Shown: positions 31,404 through 43,712, numbered from the stretch's first letter. The stretch: 64,000 nucleotides of DNA from Helichrysum umbraculigerum (GCA_949592205.1 CATIUR010000003.1:83849001-83913000), one strand, 5' to 3'. The notes: generated from the letters alone by a model not told the origin. A program made the numbers and translations.

Positions 31404-33921
31404 TGTAACACCCCCAAATTTGATGATTTGCGGAAGCTTGATTTGGGTGTTACTAATCAATAACAAAGCACAAAGATAAATAGCAAACGACTCTATATGC
31501 GTCGTTTTGACAAAATATATTGATAACTGAAATGTTTACAATGTTTAAAGCTTTACATAGCTCGAGTTAAATAAAATGAGATTTCAGTACATAAGTACTT
31601 ATACAAAATATACTAATGCAAGAAAATCTCAATCGTCTGTATGCTGACTCGAGCTAAATCCTGAAGCAGAAACATCCTACTGCTGGGTACCTGCGATATA
31701 TGCTAAAAGGTCAGCTATAAAGCTGGTGAGCTCACAGGTTTAAAATCAAGTAATATCGTATGAACCGCAAGATTTAAATAATGAATTGCATCCAGCAATT
31801 AAATAATGAATTGCATCCAGCAATTAAATAATGAATTGCATCCAGCAATTTAATGATAATCATCGTGTATACAGCCATGAGCACATAGTTGAGCTTAACT
31901 CGAGGGCCGGGTCCCCTATAGAGAATTCCGGGCGAGGTGCCTCCACGAATGCCTAATCCACATTCGTCTTCCCAAATATTAGTACGTTCGTTTACCCGGT
32001 TAGTGCTTGCTAACCCGAACGAGGAGGGTCAATCCTATATGGTACCATATACTAATATTCACGCTACAACGTATTAACAACTATGCTGACGGAGGACTTC
32101 AAATGATTAGTTTCGAAAAACTCATGTAGTATATGAAAAGTTGGTACTTGCGTTCACGTGTTAAAAGTTTGAGCAGTATATCACACCCCTGAGTAAAACA
32201 GTAAAAGAGGGGCTATGAGACTCACCTGAGTCTGTAAGCGTTTAAACAAACGTAAGTTGATTAGCCGAAATGAAGTCCAAAGACTTGTAACCTGAGGGTG
32301 TCCACGACACGCGATGGTTATAAATATGATTGGGTATCTCAAAAGATCACCCCAGTAGTTGTTCATCCAACTATAATGTCCAAATCTCCACTATTTGGTT
32401 GATAAGTTTAAGTATTTGAAAAGTGTACAGCCCGTTGGTGACGGATTTGTAATAATAATCTCAACTATTATTATTTTGATTTCGTGGCGTCTTACTTGAA
32501 AAATGTGTTTTGATTGTGTTTTAGAAGCCGTTACGGAATCTAAGTACGGGGGTCCGGGGGCAGCGCCCCTGGTAGCGGGGTCCAAGGGGCAGAGCCCCTG
32601 GCTGGGGTCGAGCTGCCAGGTCAGCTTGGAAAATTTTTATTTCTACTATATTGCTTTGACGAAAAAAACGCATCTGGATCTGAATTTGGGTAAAATCGAG
32701 TGATAAATTTCGAGTCTCGACACTTAGTAAAAATCTGTGTTTTTGAGGTTCTGGTTTGTGCGACGTTGGGTGCGACGTCGCAGGTAGGACTGCGACGTTG
32801 AGTATGACGTCGCTAAAGGTGACGTTTCGCAATTTAATGCGACGTAGGGTGCTGCGTCGCTAATGCGACGTAGGTGATTTCTGCGACGTAGGGGCTTGCG
32901 TCGCTAAGTGCGACGTGGCGAGGTATTGGCGACGTTAAGGCTGACGTCGCTATATGCGACGTCGCAATTTAATGCGACGTTGTGACTGACGTCGCACAAT
33001 GCGACGTCACGAGGGGTTTTGCGACGTAGAAGCTGACGTCGCATAAATTCTGGGCCAAATGCGACGTAGCGGTCTGTTGGCCGGAAAATGTGTCGAAAAC
33101 GAGTTTTTCGGTTTCCGTTCGGTCCAAAACTTTTACCCAACCCTTATAGGGACATTATAAGTTGTTACAAACTACTAGAAAGTGAAAACACTTAAAAACG
33201 AGAGATTTCGGGATTTGTCGGAAACTTACAAATTGTCGGATGAGAAATCCGAAAAGATAGGATGATAGATCGTGTCGCGGTGGTCGTTTTCTTCCAAAGT
33301 GATAATGAGATCCAAGGTCGTTTGATGTTGCTATTTGCGATTTTTAGTGAGTTTTGGTGATGAAAGTTTGAGAGAAAAAGATGAAGGAGAGAGAGAGGAA
33401 AGGAAATAAATGAAAGAAAAGAGGAGGTGGAGGTGGGGTTATCCCCATTTCCAGTTTTTCGCCCCGCGTTCCGTGTGGTGTTCGTTTGCTCCGTTGTTTA
33501 GACGTTAAATAATTATTTTACGTTTTAATTATAAGTTTTAGATTACGAATTTTTACGCGATAGTTTGTTTAATTATTTTACTAATCACTTTATTTTGAGT
33601 TATAAGTTGTAATTTATTTTATTTGGTTTGCGCGTTTTACGTTTTAAATTATGTAATTCCTGATTGTACGATACGAAATATTATAATAATAATATTTTTG
33701 ACATAAACCGTTATTTAATAAAATTTTGTCACCAACGTCCATATAAAATAGAATCGAAATACATCCGATTTAAATTGCGTACGATTTAATCAAATCGCAT
33801 TTTCGTATATATTCAACAATATATATAATTCGATACATTAATTAGCCTAACAAGGAACTAATTACATGTATTAACATATGATTAGGCACTAATTACTAGT
33901 CCTAATTTGGCGGGTGTTACA
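31404..33921 (-). repeat. Tekay-1 5' LTR
   Basis: Same length (2518 bp) as the 3' LTR, offset by 8081 bases, with three substitutions seen by eye. Carries the same repeats, hairpins and dyad array (32759-33066). Transcription would start within this copy and run leftwards. Confidence 0.97.
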
Positions 33922-36853
33922 ATTATGGCATAGGAGAATGGCACACCTGAACTTTAGAAAGATGAACTATATAACCAAAAATGGGTTAGTTCTGGGTGTA
34001 CCACAGAAACGTTTCGAGTCTGAAGACAAGTGTGTTCCTTGCATGAAAGGAAAGCAGCATAAGAAACCACACAGGTCTAAGACTGAGAACTCAATCTCCT
34101 CGCCAGTTGATTTGCTACACATGGATCTCTTTGGCCCTATAAGCAAGATAAGTCTAGGTGGCAAATGGTACTGAGTTGTCACAGATGACTACTCTAGATT
34201 CTCATGGGTATTCTTTTTGGGAACTAAGGATGAAACTCCTGGTATACTAATGGAGTTCTTAGATCTAATAGAGAATGTCTATAAAACGAGAGTTAAGCGT
34301 ATTCGTACTGATAACGGAACAGAGTTCAAGAATTCGACGTTAAATATCTATTGCTTAAGCAAAGGGATACAACGTCAATTCAGTGCACCTTATGAACCTC
34401 AACAGAATGGTGTAGCTGAAAGGAGAAATAGAACGTTGATTGAAGCTGCTAGAACAATGCTTGCCGATTCAAGGCTTCCGGTCATTTTTTGGGCAGAAGC
34501 GGTGAATACAGCATGTCATGTTCTTAATAGAGTTTTTACGGTTAAAAGACATAACAAGACTTGTTATGAGCTTTTGAACAATAAGAAACCTAACTTGAAG
34601 GGTTTTGAGCCCTTTGAAGTTTCATGCACAATATTGAAGACTGGAAATAAAGCAAAATTTGGTGAGAAGGCTAACGAAGGTTTTTTCCTAGGTTATATGC
34701 CAAATTCGCCAAACAAAAGAGTCTTTAATAAAGTCACGGGACGTTTGGAGGTAGTTTATAACATTGAAGTTACGAGCTACTCACCTGATGTACATAAGGG
34801 AGTTGATTGGCAATTTGATTATTCAGATCTTTTTGCAACATTTAAAGTTCCAATTAGTGACTATGTAAGTGATTCAGAGATACCTGAACATTTATTGTTT
34901 GAAGATGGGGATATTGGCCCTGCTTCTACATCGAGTGTTCCAAATTCTGGAATCAAGACATTTGTTGACTCAAGTGAAGCTTCTTCAAGTGAGTCACAAC
35001 AACCTTCAGAGGATAAGTCTCAAGAAACAGAAGATCCTGAGGATGATCTTCATACAAAGTTTGATGATATACTTACTCCTTTGAAATATTTAAGGATATC
35101 TTCTGCTCGTACGGAAGATACGCCTTCATTGGAAGAGATTGGTACTAATTTAGGAGATGATATGCCAGTTGAACCAGTTACCACAACTAGAACGAGTAAA
35201 AATCATCCCGTTGAAAACATCATTGGTGATATTAATACTCCGGTTCAAACTAGGCATCAATCTAGAATTAGTACATCTGAAAACCTAGAATACCAATGCT
35301 TGTATACTGAAATGAAAGAGACAGGGATAACTAATCAATGTCTATATTCATGCTTTATCTCACAAGTTGAGCCTAAAAATGTTCAAATGGCTCTAAAGGA
35401 GAGCTCGTGGGTAGAAGCAATGCAAGAAGAACTATCTCAGTTCTCTAAGTTACAAGTATGGGAGTTGGTTGACCTTCCAAAGGGAGAATATCCAATTGGA
35501 ACTAGATGGGTTTTTAAGTGCAAGAGAGACGATCGAGGCATCGTGACTCGCAATAAAGCTCGTTTAGTAGTTCAAGGTTTTAACCAAGAAGAAGGAATTG
35601 ATTACAACGAAGTGTTTGCACCAGTGGCTAGGCTTGAGGCAATTAGAATATTCTTAGCATTTGCATCTTTCAAAGAAATTAAGGTGTATCAGTTGGATGT
35701 TAAGAGTGCCTTTTTGTATGGCAAAGTCAAGGAATTGGTGTATGTTACTCAACCGCCAGGGTTTATTGATCCAAAATATCCAGATAGAGTATATCGTTTA
35801 GATAAGGCTCTATATGGATTACATCAGGCACCTAGGATGTGGTATGAGACACTATCAACGCATCTACTTGAGAATGGTTTTACAAGAGGAGCAATTGATA
35901 GTACACTGTTTGTAAAATGGAAAAAGAAAGACTTTCTACTTGTTCAAGTATATGTTGATGATATAATCTTTGGGTCTTCTGACGAAAAGATGTGTCAAGA
36001 CTTTGAGCAAGTAATGAGGAGCAAGTTTGAAATGTCTGCGATAGGAGAGTTAAACTTTTTCTTAGGGTTAAAAGTTGACCAAAAGAAAGATGGATTCTTT
36101 ATTCATCAATCTAAGTATACAGCTGAGCTGTTAGAACGATTCAAGATGGATGAAAGTAGAATCTATCATACTCCCATTCCAGTAAATCACGGACTTGGTC
36201 CCGATAGATCGAGTGATCAGGATGTGGATCCTACTCTATATAGGGCCATGATTGGATCACTAATGTATCTGACTGCATCTAGGCCTGACATTATGTTTGC
36301 TGTTTGTATTTACGCAAGATATCAGGCTACTCCGAAAGAGTCTCAAATGCAAGCAGTTAAGCGAATTGTTCGTTACCTTAAAGGGAAACCGAAGCTGGGA
36401 CTTTGGTATCCGACTGATGGAGACTTAGACTTCGTTGCTTATACTGATTCGGATTATGGAGGATGCAATCAGAATAGGATGTCTACAACAGGTGGTTGTC
36501 AATTCTTAGGAGGACGACTAGTGTCTTGGCAGTGCAAGAAGCAAAGCTCAGTAGCCATTTCCACATGTGAAGCTGAGTATGTTGCAGCTGGCAGCTGTTG
36601 CTCTCAAGTACTATGGATTCAACAGCAACTACGGGATTATGGGTTGAACATAACCAATACTCCTATGATGATTGACAACGAATCAACAATGTCGATCACC
36701 AACAATCCGGTGAAGCACAGTAAAACTAAGCACATTGATATTCGACATCATTTTATTAGAGACTGTGCTGAGAAGAATTTGATAAAGTTAGTTAAGGTTC
36801 CATCATTGGATAACTTAGCAGACTTATACACAAAGGCGTTCGACAGAGCTTGA
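33922..36853 (+). pseudogene. Copia-A integrase, reverse transcriptase and RNase H
   Basis: The frame continues from the Tekay-1 insertion. It starts with the integrase zinc-binding part (LWHRRMAHLN..CVPCMKGKQ), then MDLFGP with the first catalytic Asp. A TGA at 34172-34174 interrupts it, after which the same frame stays open to 36853: DNGTEFKN and QQNGVAERRNRTLIE (second Asp, Glu), an RT with YVDDIIFGS near 35955 and RNase H with YTDSDYGGC near 36440, ending LYTKAFDRA. Gene order INT-RT-RH is that of Ty1/copia. Apart from the one stop, and the broken Gag upstream, this pol half is well preserved. In the native element this would be one Gag-Pol frame cut by its own protease. Confidence 0.93.
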
Positions 36854-37432
36854 TTTGAGACGTTGGTTCAACTGAACGGAATGAGAAATCCAGATTGATT
36901 AGTCTTCCAAGGGTACTATGTAATAGTTTAGTATGTATGTTTAAAAAAAAAACGTGTGGGCGTATGGCATTCATTTGCTTGTTACCTAAGGGGAATCGCC
37001 TTCATTAAAAATACAAAAATATAAACTCAAAATTGTTTAAGTTTTTATCTGCTAAACGGGAAATGATAGTACATTAGGAGAATAAGCTTAATAATAATAA
37101 AGCTTAAGTCCTAAGTCTGATATGTTAGTAGGTTCAATTAAAGCTACATTAAGACTGCTACTGTTTTATCTGGTATTTATTTATACTTATTTTATTATAC
37201 ACCTTTTTCCACGTGTTATAATTTGTTTGTTTTGTTTAAGATTAGACAGCTTCATCATATGATGTACTGATAGGCAAATTATATAAATATTTTTAAGCAT
37301 TTAAGAAGTTTTAATATACGTGTTTATTATCAAGTGAAACTATTATATGGTGTATGACATAAGTCTTAATTGTTGAATGATAGTATTCATATACACTATA
37401 AAAATGACAAATAGTAGTAATATGGGTATTAG

Positions 37433-37563
37433 CTTAACTAAGGGTAACTTTGTTGTACTTAGTACAAACCTGAAGTCATTAGTTAGGTCAATATTCTCAA
37501 ATGTATTTTGTTTATACTAAGGGTTTCTCTGTTGTACTATGTACAGATCCGGGCCACTAGTAT
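37433..37563 (+). repeat. Two covarying hairpins in Copia-A 3' region
   Basis: Units at 37433-37487 and 37514-37563. Outer stems CTTAACTAA/TTAGTTAGG (one T-G pair) and ATACTA/TAGTAT; inner stems TTGTAC-TTA-GTACAA and TGTAC-TAT-GTACA. The arm CTxTGTTGTAC and the following AACCTG or GATCCG match the Ath-1 units. Confidence 0.65.
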
Positions 37564-38347
37564 CTTCAAAGTATGTTTTATATTTGTCTAAATAAAGCCA
37601 AGTGTATGTTAATTCAACCTCTACCTTGTCTCTAAAAATAGTGTTATATGTTTTACTTGAACTCTTCAGTATGTCATATATTAAAAAACACTTGATACTA
37701 TTCATACTAATAATAATAAGTATGCTTAGAAATGTAATATAACTTGTTTATGTGGATCATAATATCGGTAATCGTCTTGAACTGTCTATTATGAAAAATA
37801 TTCACTTTAAGTGAATAATATGTTTTTAAATTATACTATATGTTTTTAAATTATACTATGTGGATAAAGGTACCTAAAATATAATTTTATAAATATAAGT
37901 TGATAAATGATAAAATAAGTTGTAATCTTATTATAATTTATTTGAATTTCATGAGGTATGTATACTAACAATCAACTTAGACTATTAATAACTAATTAAT
38001 AGCTTGTTTTATCTAATATGATTCCTAAACAGATAAATTCTTATTTAGTTGGTATATGTATTTTGTTTTTTATTTTAATACAGTGATTAATAAAAGGGTA
38101 CTAGCTACCACTGTTTGATTATTTTTTTTTTTAGCATTTTGTTTATCTGAAGTTAGTTTTAGTTTCTTTTATTTTATTTTATTTTAATAAGTGCTATCCT
38201 TTGGAATTAAATCATACAATGATTCTTCTTCATCCGTGTTGAACACTCGTAACAAATACAAGTGAAAGATAATCTTATTTTAGACTTGTACGACATAAAT
38301 GGATTTCATTTATACTTAGTGCTAAATTCGTGTTTCTGGTCAAACTT

Positions 38348-38911
38348 GCGAGTTGACTGGTCAAACGGTGCGAATCGAGTCAATGGTATAAAAGGGTGCG
38401 AGTTGACCAGTCAAACCACCGAACCCACTTATATTTGCGAGTTCACTTACCTCAGCGAGCCGACTGTGTGCGATTCAAACCGAACTTAGTTTTGGTTTAT
38501 TTTTGTGATTTTGAGAACGAGGATCGATTTTTTACTCCGTAGCTTTTATACACTTTTCGTTTGCGAACATTTTGAGGTATAACTCAAGTGATTTCGCCGT
38601 GTATTTAACTTGAAATCGACACATTTGTTATTCGAGGGTTTCGGTATACGACACGATCGATTCACTGTTATATTGTGTGTTAAACACAACAAGAAACCTT
38701 AGGGTTTATGTTAATCTAGTATTGTATAACATGAATTAATCGATAGATTGCATTAACACTTGCTCTTTAATCGATTTTCAGTTTAACCTCGCGACGGCAG
38801 TTCGTCCTGCGAGTTGAGATTCAAGTCAATTCGCAGCTTCTGAAATCGCGAGTTGAACTGCGAGTTGACTTGTTGACCTGCGGATTGACTTGGTTAGCGA
38901 GTTGACTTGTA
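38348..38911 (+). promoter_or_regulatory. Cluster of W-box-like TTGACY sites
   Basis: Ten TTGACC/TTGACT cores on either strand, most within GCGAGTTGACT. TTGACY is the core bound by WRKY factors. Another copy (AAGTCAACTCGC) is in the 3' LTR at 49692-49703. Confidence 0.5.
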
Positions 38912-39093
38912 ATGTGAAGTGAGTTACGAGTTGAAATAGTCTGTGAGTTCAACACTTAGGAATTTTCTTAATATACTCGCGACTTGAACTTTTGACGTAA
39001 TCAGTTGCAATAAAAGTTATATATTCGTACAACTTTCGACCTCAAAAGTTAAACCTTTATATGTTTTGACGTGAGAACTTTTGAGTTAACATG

Positions 39094-39096
<3 letters not shown>

Positions 39097-39147
<51 letters not shown>
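39097..39147. repeat. (AT)n microsatellite
   Basis: An uninterrupted run of AT dinucleotides, about 25 units. Confidence 0.97.
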
Positions 39148-39148
<1 letters not shown>

Positions 39149-39482
39149 GACTTACTATTCTACAATAATAAGTTATATATATGTATTACATTAACTTATG
39201 ACTAAAAAGTAATAAGTTAAAATATAGTTATATACGATTTGAGACGATAACGTGACAAGTTAGATATTATACGTACTTATCGAATATTTATATAATTAAC
39301 GAATATAATTATTAGTTAAGTTTACTTAATAGTTCATTTATGATTTGTAGATTATATAAGTTACATAAATTCGAAACTAAGATGTTTGATGATCCTTGCG
39401 AATCATAATACATTATAGTTTAAAATTTAAAATGTTGTCAACGTGTGCTAATTGTTTTTTTGTCATTTGTGTTATTACAGAT

Positions 39483-41778
39483 ATGGCGCGACAATTTGAT
39501 AAAGGTCACGACATTCTTGTTGACCTAGATCTTTCTGCAAGCGGAGATGTTAAAGTAGCTCAAGTGCTGACATTTTTGGCACGTTCACGTATTAGATATG
39601 CCATTACAGAATCAGCACCTATCTCTCAGATGATATTGAATGATTTTTGGGAGGATATTCAGTATGACGAGACGGTCAACCCACCGGTGATACGCACAAC
39701 GGTCAATCAGAGACCGGTTGTCTTTTCGGCTTCTGATTTACGCCAGATTTTGCATTTGGGTTCAGTAGACCAGGAAGATGGTCCGACTGAGTATTCGATG
39801 GATTTTATCGAGGGTGCGTTAGGTCGTATGGGTTATACGGGTGAGAGACGAGGACGTCAATTCCTCAAGGCTCTTGTTATTGGAGAGTGGAGGTTTTTAT
39901 GGCATGTTATCGTCACAATTTTTGGACCGAAGAAGGGCAGTTTTGATGAATTAAGCCCTGCTCTTATATCGGCTATACTGTCACTGGTTTATAATAAACC
40001 ATACAGTTTTTGTGATTATATTTTTGGCGAGTTAGTTAGGCAGATCTTGGGGACTGTTAGATCTAGATTCCTGATCTATCCGAGATTCTGCATGCTGATT
40101 ATACGTCATCATCTTCCGGATTTAATAGTTCCTGAGCCGCATTTATGCGTTGATACTATTGCACTCAGAGGCTACAATGCCATGTTTCAGCAGACTATCC
40201 GTAGGGGTATGTGAAGCCTGAGATCAGAGACCTATTTGGTTATCTTATTAATGAAGCTTACATTACGCCACCGAATAATGGTTGGATGGATGTTCCTGCT
40301 GCTGCTGATGCTGTGCCAGAGCCTATTGCTAGTGTGGTTCCACAGCCTGAACCACAAGCGCTTCTTGAAGATGTACTTATCCAGGCAGATCAACCTGGTC
40401 AGCAAGTGGATGCAAAGGTTGTTGCACAGCTAGTGCAAGAGGTGTTAGGGTAAAACGATGATGCTCAAGATTCGCTTCTTCAAGCGATTGATCAATATGT
40501 TGCACCTGCACAGGAACCTGAGGCTACAGACCCAAAGGTTGCGAGACCTGAGGGCGAGCAGAGACAGGACTTTGGACCGGATGCTGGGACATCTGGTGGT
40601 TTTGACAAAGGTCTGGACGTTGGACCTTCTGGAGGAGTAGACGGTGAGACTGCATCTGATTATGATTCAGATGATACTACTCCTGATCCGTTTCGACTTC
40701 CAGCTGGTATGATAAAGAAAGGATCGAAGCTTGTGGTTGATCCAGCTTTGAAGCTGAAGCGTAAAGCTGATGATCCTGATCCTGATTTCAATGTCATGAA
40801 AGAGGATTTTCTTGAGGGAGATGAGTCTTTGGAGTCTCGGAGCCGCAAAAGGGCTAGAGCTTTAACAAGACAGCTTACTCTTGATTCTGTTTCTCGACTA
40901 GGTTAGTTTTATATTGTTAAATAGTTTTAACTTGTTGTTATTCAGGAGTTTCAAACTGAGACAGATGTTCTATAACAGTTGCTCAGGATAGACCACAGGT
41001 TGAAGTGGTGTCAAAAGCTGTGACTGAACCGATATCAGTGCCTTCTGAGGTATGGATATATGTTTAGTAAAAGTTTATGATATTAAATAGGTTAGAGATT
41101 GAGACAGAGTAATCTGTAACAATAATTAATTCTATTTGTTTAACTGAACAGGCGGAGATGATTGCTGCTATCATACGTCCTGAGACGTATACGACAAATA
41201 AAGCTAGCAGAGCTGCAACTCAATTGCTCTCTTATGTAGCTACTGCAGCAGCTCATATCATTACACCTCCGTCTCAACCACCAACCACTATTGCTACTAC
41301 CCCACCTACGACTGATACTGAAAAGGATACATCCTTAGAGTCTAGGGTTCGGGAGTTAGAGGCTTCTACCGCCACGTTGTCTTCACAGTTTTTGCTTCTC
41401 TCACAGCGATTTATCACTCAAGCTGAATCTTATAAGCTGTTGTTGAAGACAAATACTACACTTGTTGCTGATAAAGCTGCAAACATACGCGAGATTGACA
41501 AACTTGATCGTCTAGTTGCTGAGCTGCGAAAGGACAGACCATCTCAAGGGGGAGTGGTTATACTGGATGAGTCCTGCAGAGGTGACGAGCTGGCGAAGAA
41601 GAGGCATGAAAATACAGATGATGATCCCAGTGCACCAAAGGATAGTGAGCTGGCTGGTCCTTCAATGACTGGTCAGCAGGCTACACTTCAGGGGGAGTCT
41701 GCAGGTGTTGAAGCAAGTGGTTCGGGTGCTGGTACTGATACAGTTGCAGTTGAAGAAGAAGCTGGTGAGATAGCTTGA
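39483..41778 (+). pseudogene. Copia-A ORF3, extra protein downstream of pol, with two predicted introns
   Basis: The ATG follows TATTACAGAT, a good splice acceptor. The first part (39483-40214) has a globular look with conserved-type segments such as LARSRIRYAITES, NDFWEDIQYDE, LRQILHLG and FLIYPRFCMLIIRHH, which I recall from the 3' ORF of Sire-like elements in Asteraceae. A one-base frameshift at about 40205-40214 moves the frame. The next part (40211-40901) is Pro/Gln/Asp-rich with a TAA at 40451-40453 and a basic patch SRKRARALTRQ. Introns 40902-40978 and 41050-41151 (GT-AG, in phase) lead to exons 40979-41049 and 41152-41778; the last has an Ala/Thr/Pro stretch and an acidic end. I see no signal peptide or clear membrane segment, so 'envelope-like' would rest on position only. 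Confidence 0.6.
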
Positions 41779-42101
41779 CTGTAGTTGCCTGTATTTAGTA
41801 TTGTGTAAACTTGTAATTGTAACTTAAAAGTATTTTGTAATATATTCGACTTGAGATTTTAAATTACAAGTTAAATATGTTTTAAATAGTTTAAGTTATA
41901 ATCATTAAAAGTTATGTAGAATATTGATCGAAAGTCTTCCGATTCATTGAGAAGTCGAGTGGTGTGTTCCGATTAATATCGGCGGTCAAGATTTTCTTAC
42001 TTAACTTATACATTTTAAACTTGAGAGTTTTTATAACTGACAAGTTAATTATGTAATATTTTATAACTAGGCAAATGATATTAAATTTTAAGGATATAAT
42101 T
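41779..42101 (+). other. Copia-A spacer before TRG-1 insertion
   Basis: AT-rich, no ORF. It continues at 47965 after the TRG-1 element; TAATT at 42097-42101 is the left target duplication. Confidence 0.7.
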
Positions 42102-42191
42102 TGTGACACCCGGTCAAAAAGGGCCAAAATTAGGGGCCAATTTAAACTTTAATTATTCGTACTCGGTACGAATCAAAAACAAAGTATTCGG

Positions 42192-42193
<2 letters not shown>

Positions 42194-42271
<78 letters not shown>

Positions 42272-42281
42272 TATATATATA
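42194..42281. repeat. (AT)n tract in TRG-1 5' LTR
   Basis: About 88 bp of almost pure AT. The same site in the 3' LTR (46499-46532) has only about 34 bp, so the tract has changed length since insertion. Confidence 0.95.
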
Positions 42282-42837
42282 ACACGAAATGATTATTTAA
42301 TAATCACAACGCGAATTAATCCGAAAGCACTCAGAAAACATGGAAATAAAAGTTGTCCCAAAACATCTCCAAACAAAATATTATTAACAGAAATAATATT
42401 ACAGTACTTGGAAAATTTGCAAAACTCTTTTTGGATAATTAAAAGTATCCGTAAGTTCAAAGTGAAACGGAAATACAAACTTAAACAATAGGATATAATA
42501 CGACCGAATACATACAAATAAAGATTATACAATCAAATGCTCATTAGAATCTCGCGTGTTTAGGACATTAGGAGACTTTGGACCGTACGTTCCTCATTGG
42601 ATATATTCACTGCTCGGATAGACTCAGGTGAGTCTCACAGCCCCATTTTTACTGTTTTTAAATATTGGGGTGAGATACAATGCTTACATGTTTTCGTGAT
42701 CATATGTTATTTGATTAGTTAATTTGAGAATTAACTCAAGGAATTAAATGATTATTTAGTTCAGATAACTATATTAGTTACATTGTTTGACTACCATTAT
42801 TTGGTCTTGATTATCCTTGTTAAATTTCATATTGTAC

Positions 42838-43205
42838 GAAACCTGCGTTGGTTTCATCATTGTTAAATTCATTATTGTTCGAAAACCTGCGTTGGTTTGT
42901 TCAATATTACGAAACCTGCGTTGGTTTCATCATTGTTAAATTTCATATTGTTCGAAAACCTGCGTTGGTTTGTTCAATATTACGAAACCTGCGTTGGTTT
43001 CATCATTGATAAATTTAATGTTGTTCTAAAACCTGCGTTGGTTTGTTCAATGTTACGAAACCTGCGTTGGTTTCACCATTGTTTAAATCATTAGTTCGAA
43101 ACCTGCGTTGGTTTCATCATTGTTTTGAAAACTAAACTGTTTAATCATTGTTTAGAAAACCTGCGTTGGTTTCATTATTGTTTGGGGAACCTGCGTTGGT
43201 TCAAA
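42838..43205 (+). repeat. Ten AACCTGCGTTGGTT repeats in TRG-1 LTR
   Basis: The core AAACCTGCGTTGGTTT is a near-palindrome (AAACC..GGTTT) and recurs ten times at 28-46 bp spacing, alternating with CATTGTTAAAT-type linkers. Second array at 47090-47457. Confidence 0.92.
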
Positions 43206-43712
43206 TCATTATTTAGTAACCTTAATTGGTTAAATCATTGTTTTAGAAAACTTAATTGTTTTAAATCATTGTTTGGTTTATTAATTTAAATCCTTGTTCA
43301 GACGAAACATTTTATTATCGTCAAATTATCATGTTGATCACATCAATGTTTATGTTAAACCTGTGAGATTCACCAGCTTTATAGCTGACCCTTTTAGCGT
43401 TGTATTCTCAGGTGATCAGCAGTAGTAGGATGGCCCTCAGGATAAGCTATCTACTCACGAGTCGCATGCATCCATTTTGACATGAAGATTTTCTTGCATT
43501 ATATTTTGTATAATGATTATGTATTAAAATCTTCAAAACTACTTTTGCGAACTCGCTATTATGTTGTAAACTTTCACTCAAAACTTGTATTACTTTTGTA
43601 ATATTTATCAAGGTCTCATGTAGAGTCGTTTGCTTGTACTTTGGTGCTTTGTATATTGATTAGTCACACCCAAATCGTCGCTTCCGCAAATCATAAAATT
43701 GGGGGTGTGACA

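Larger units (their letters stand above)
23323..33921 (-). mobile_element. Tekay-1: complete, young Ty3/gypsy chromovirus (Tekay/Del-like)
   Basis: LTRs of 2518 bp each (23323-25840 and 31404-33921) flank a 5.56 kb internal region, with a target duplication ATTAT at 23318-23322 and 33922-33926. LTRs start TGTAACACCC and end with the exact inverse GGGTGTTACA. By eye they differ at three positions only (23885/31966, 24005/32086, 24739/32820) and have no indel, so the insertion is very recent. A tRNA-iMet primer site, a polypurine tract, an intact gag-pol and a small upstream ORF are all present. This is the best candidate in the window for a mobile-competent retrotransposon. Confidence 0.97.
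36854..39482 (+). other. Copia-A region between pol and ORF3
   Basis: About 2.6 kb without a protein-like ORF. From about 37240 to 37800 it resembles the 3' internal part of Ath-1 (7190-7760), with TAGGCAA.TATAT and TGACATAA..GTCTTAATT words in the same order, and contains two hairpins of the shared family. At 38348-38911 it holds ten W-box-like TTGACY cores with GCGAGTTGA words. An (AT)n tract lies at 39097-39147. TATTACAG just before the ORF3 ATG fits a splice acceptor. Confidence 0.55.
42102..43712 (+). repeat. TRG-1 5' LTR
   Basis: Holds a long (AT)n tract (about 42194-42281), the palindromic donor-like site at 42621-42634, and ten CCTGCGTTGG repeats at 42840-43200. Blocks such as ACCAGCTTTATAGCTGACC and GTCGTTTGCTTGTACTTTG are also in the Tekay-1 LTR (inverted there). 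Confidence 0.95.

Noticed and set aside
39483..41778. True envelope gene
   Set aside because: No signal peptide, membrane segment or Cys pattern is visible; only the position after pol suggests it.
42838..43205. CRISPR array
   Set aside because: Regular CCTGCGTTGG repeats recall one, but this is plant DNA inside an LTR, spacing varies and linkers are related to each other.
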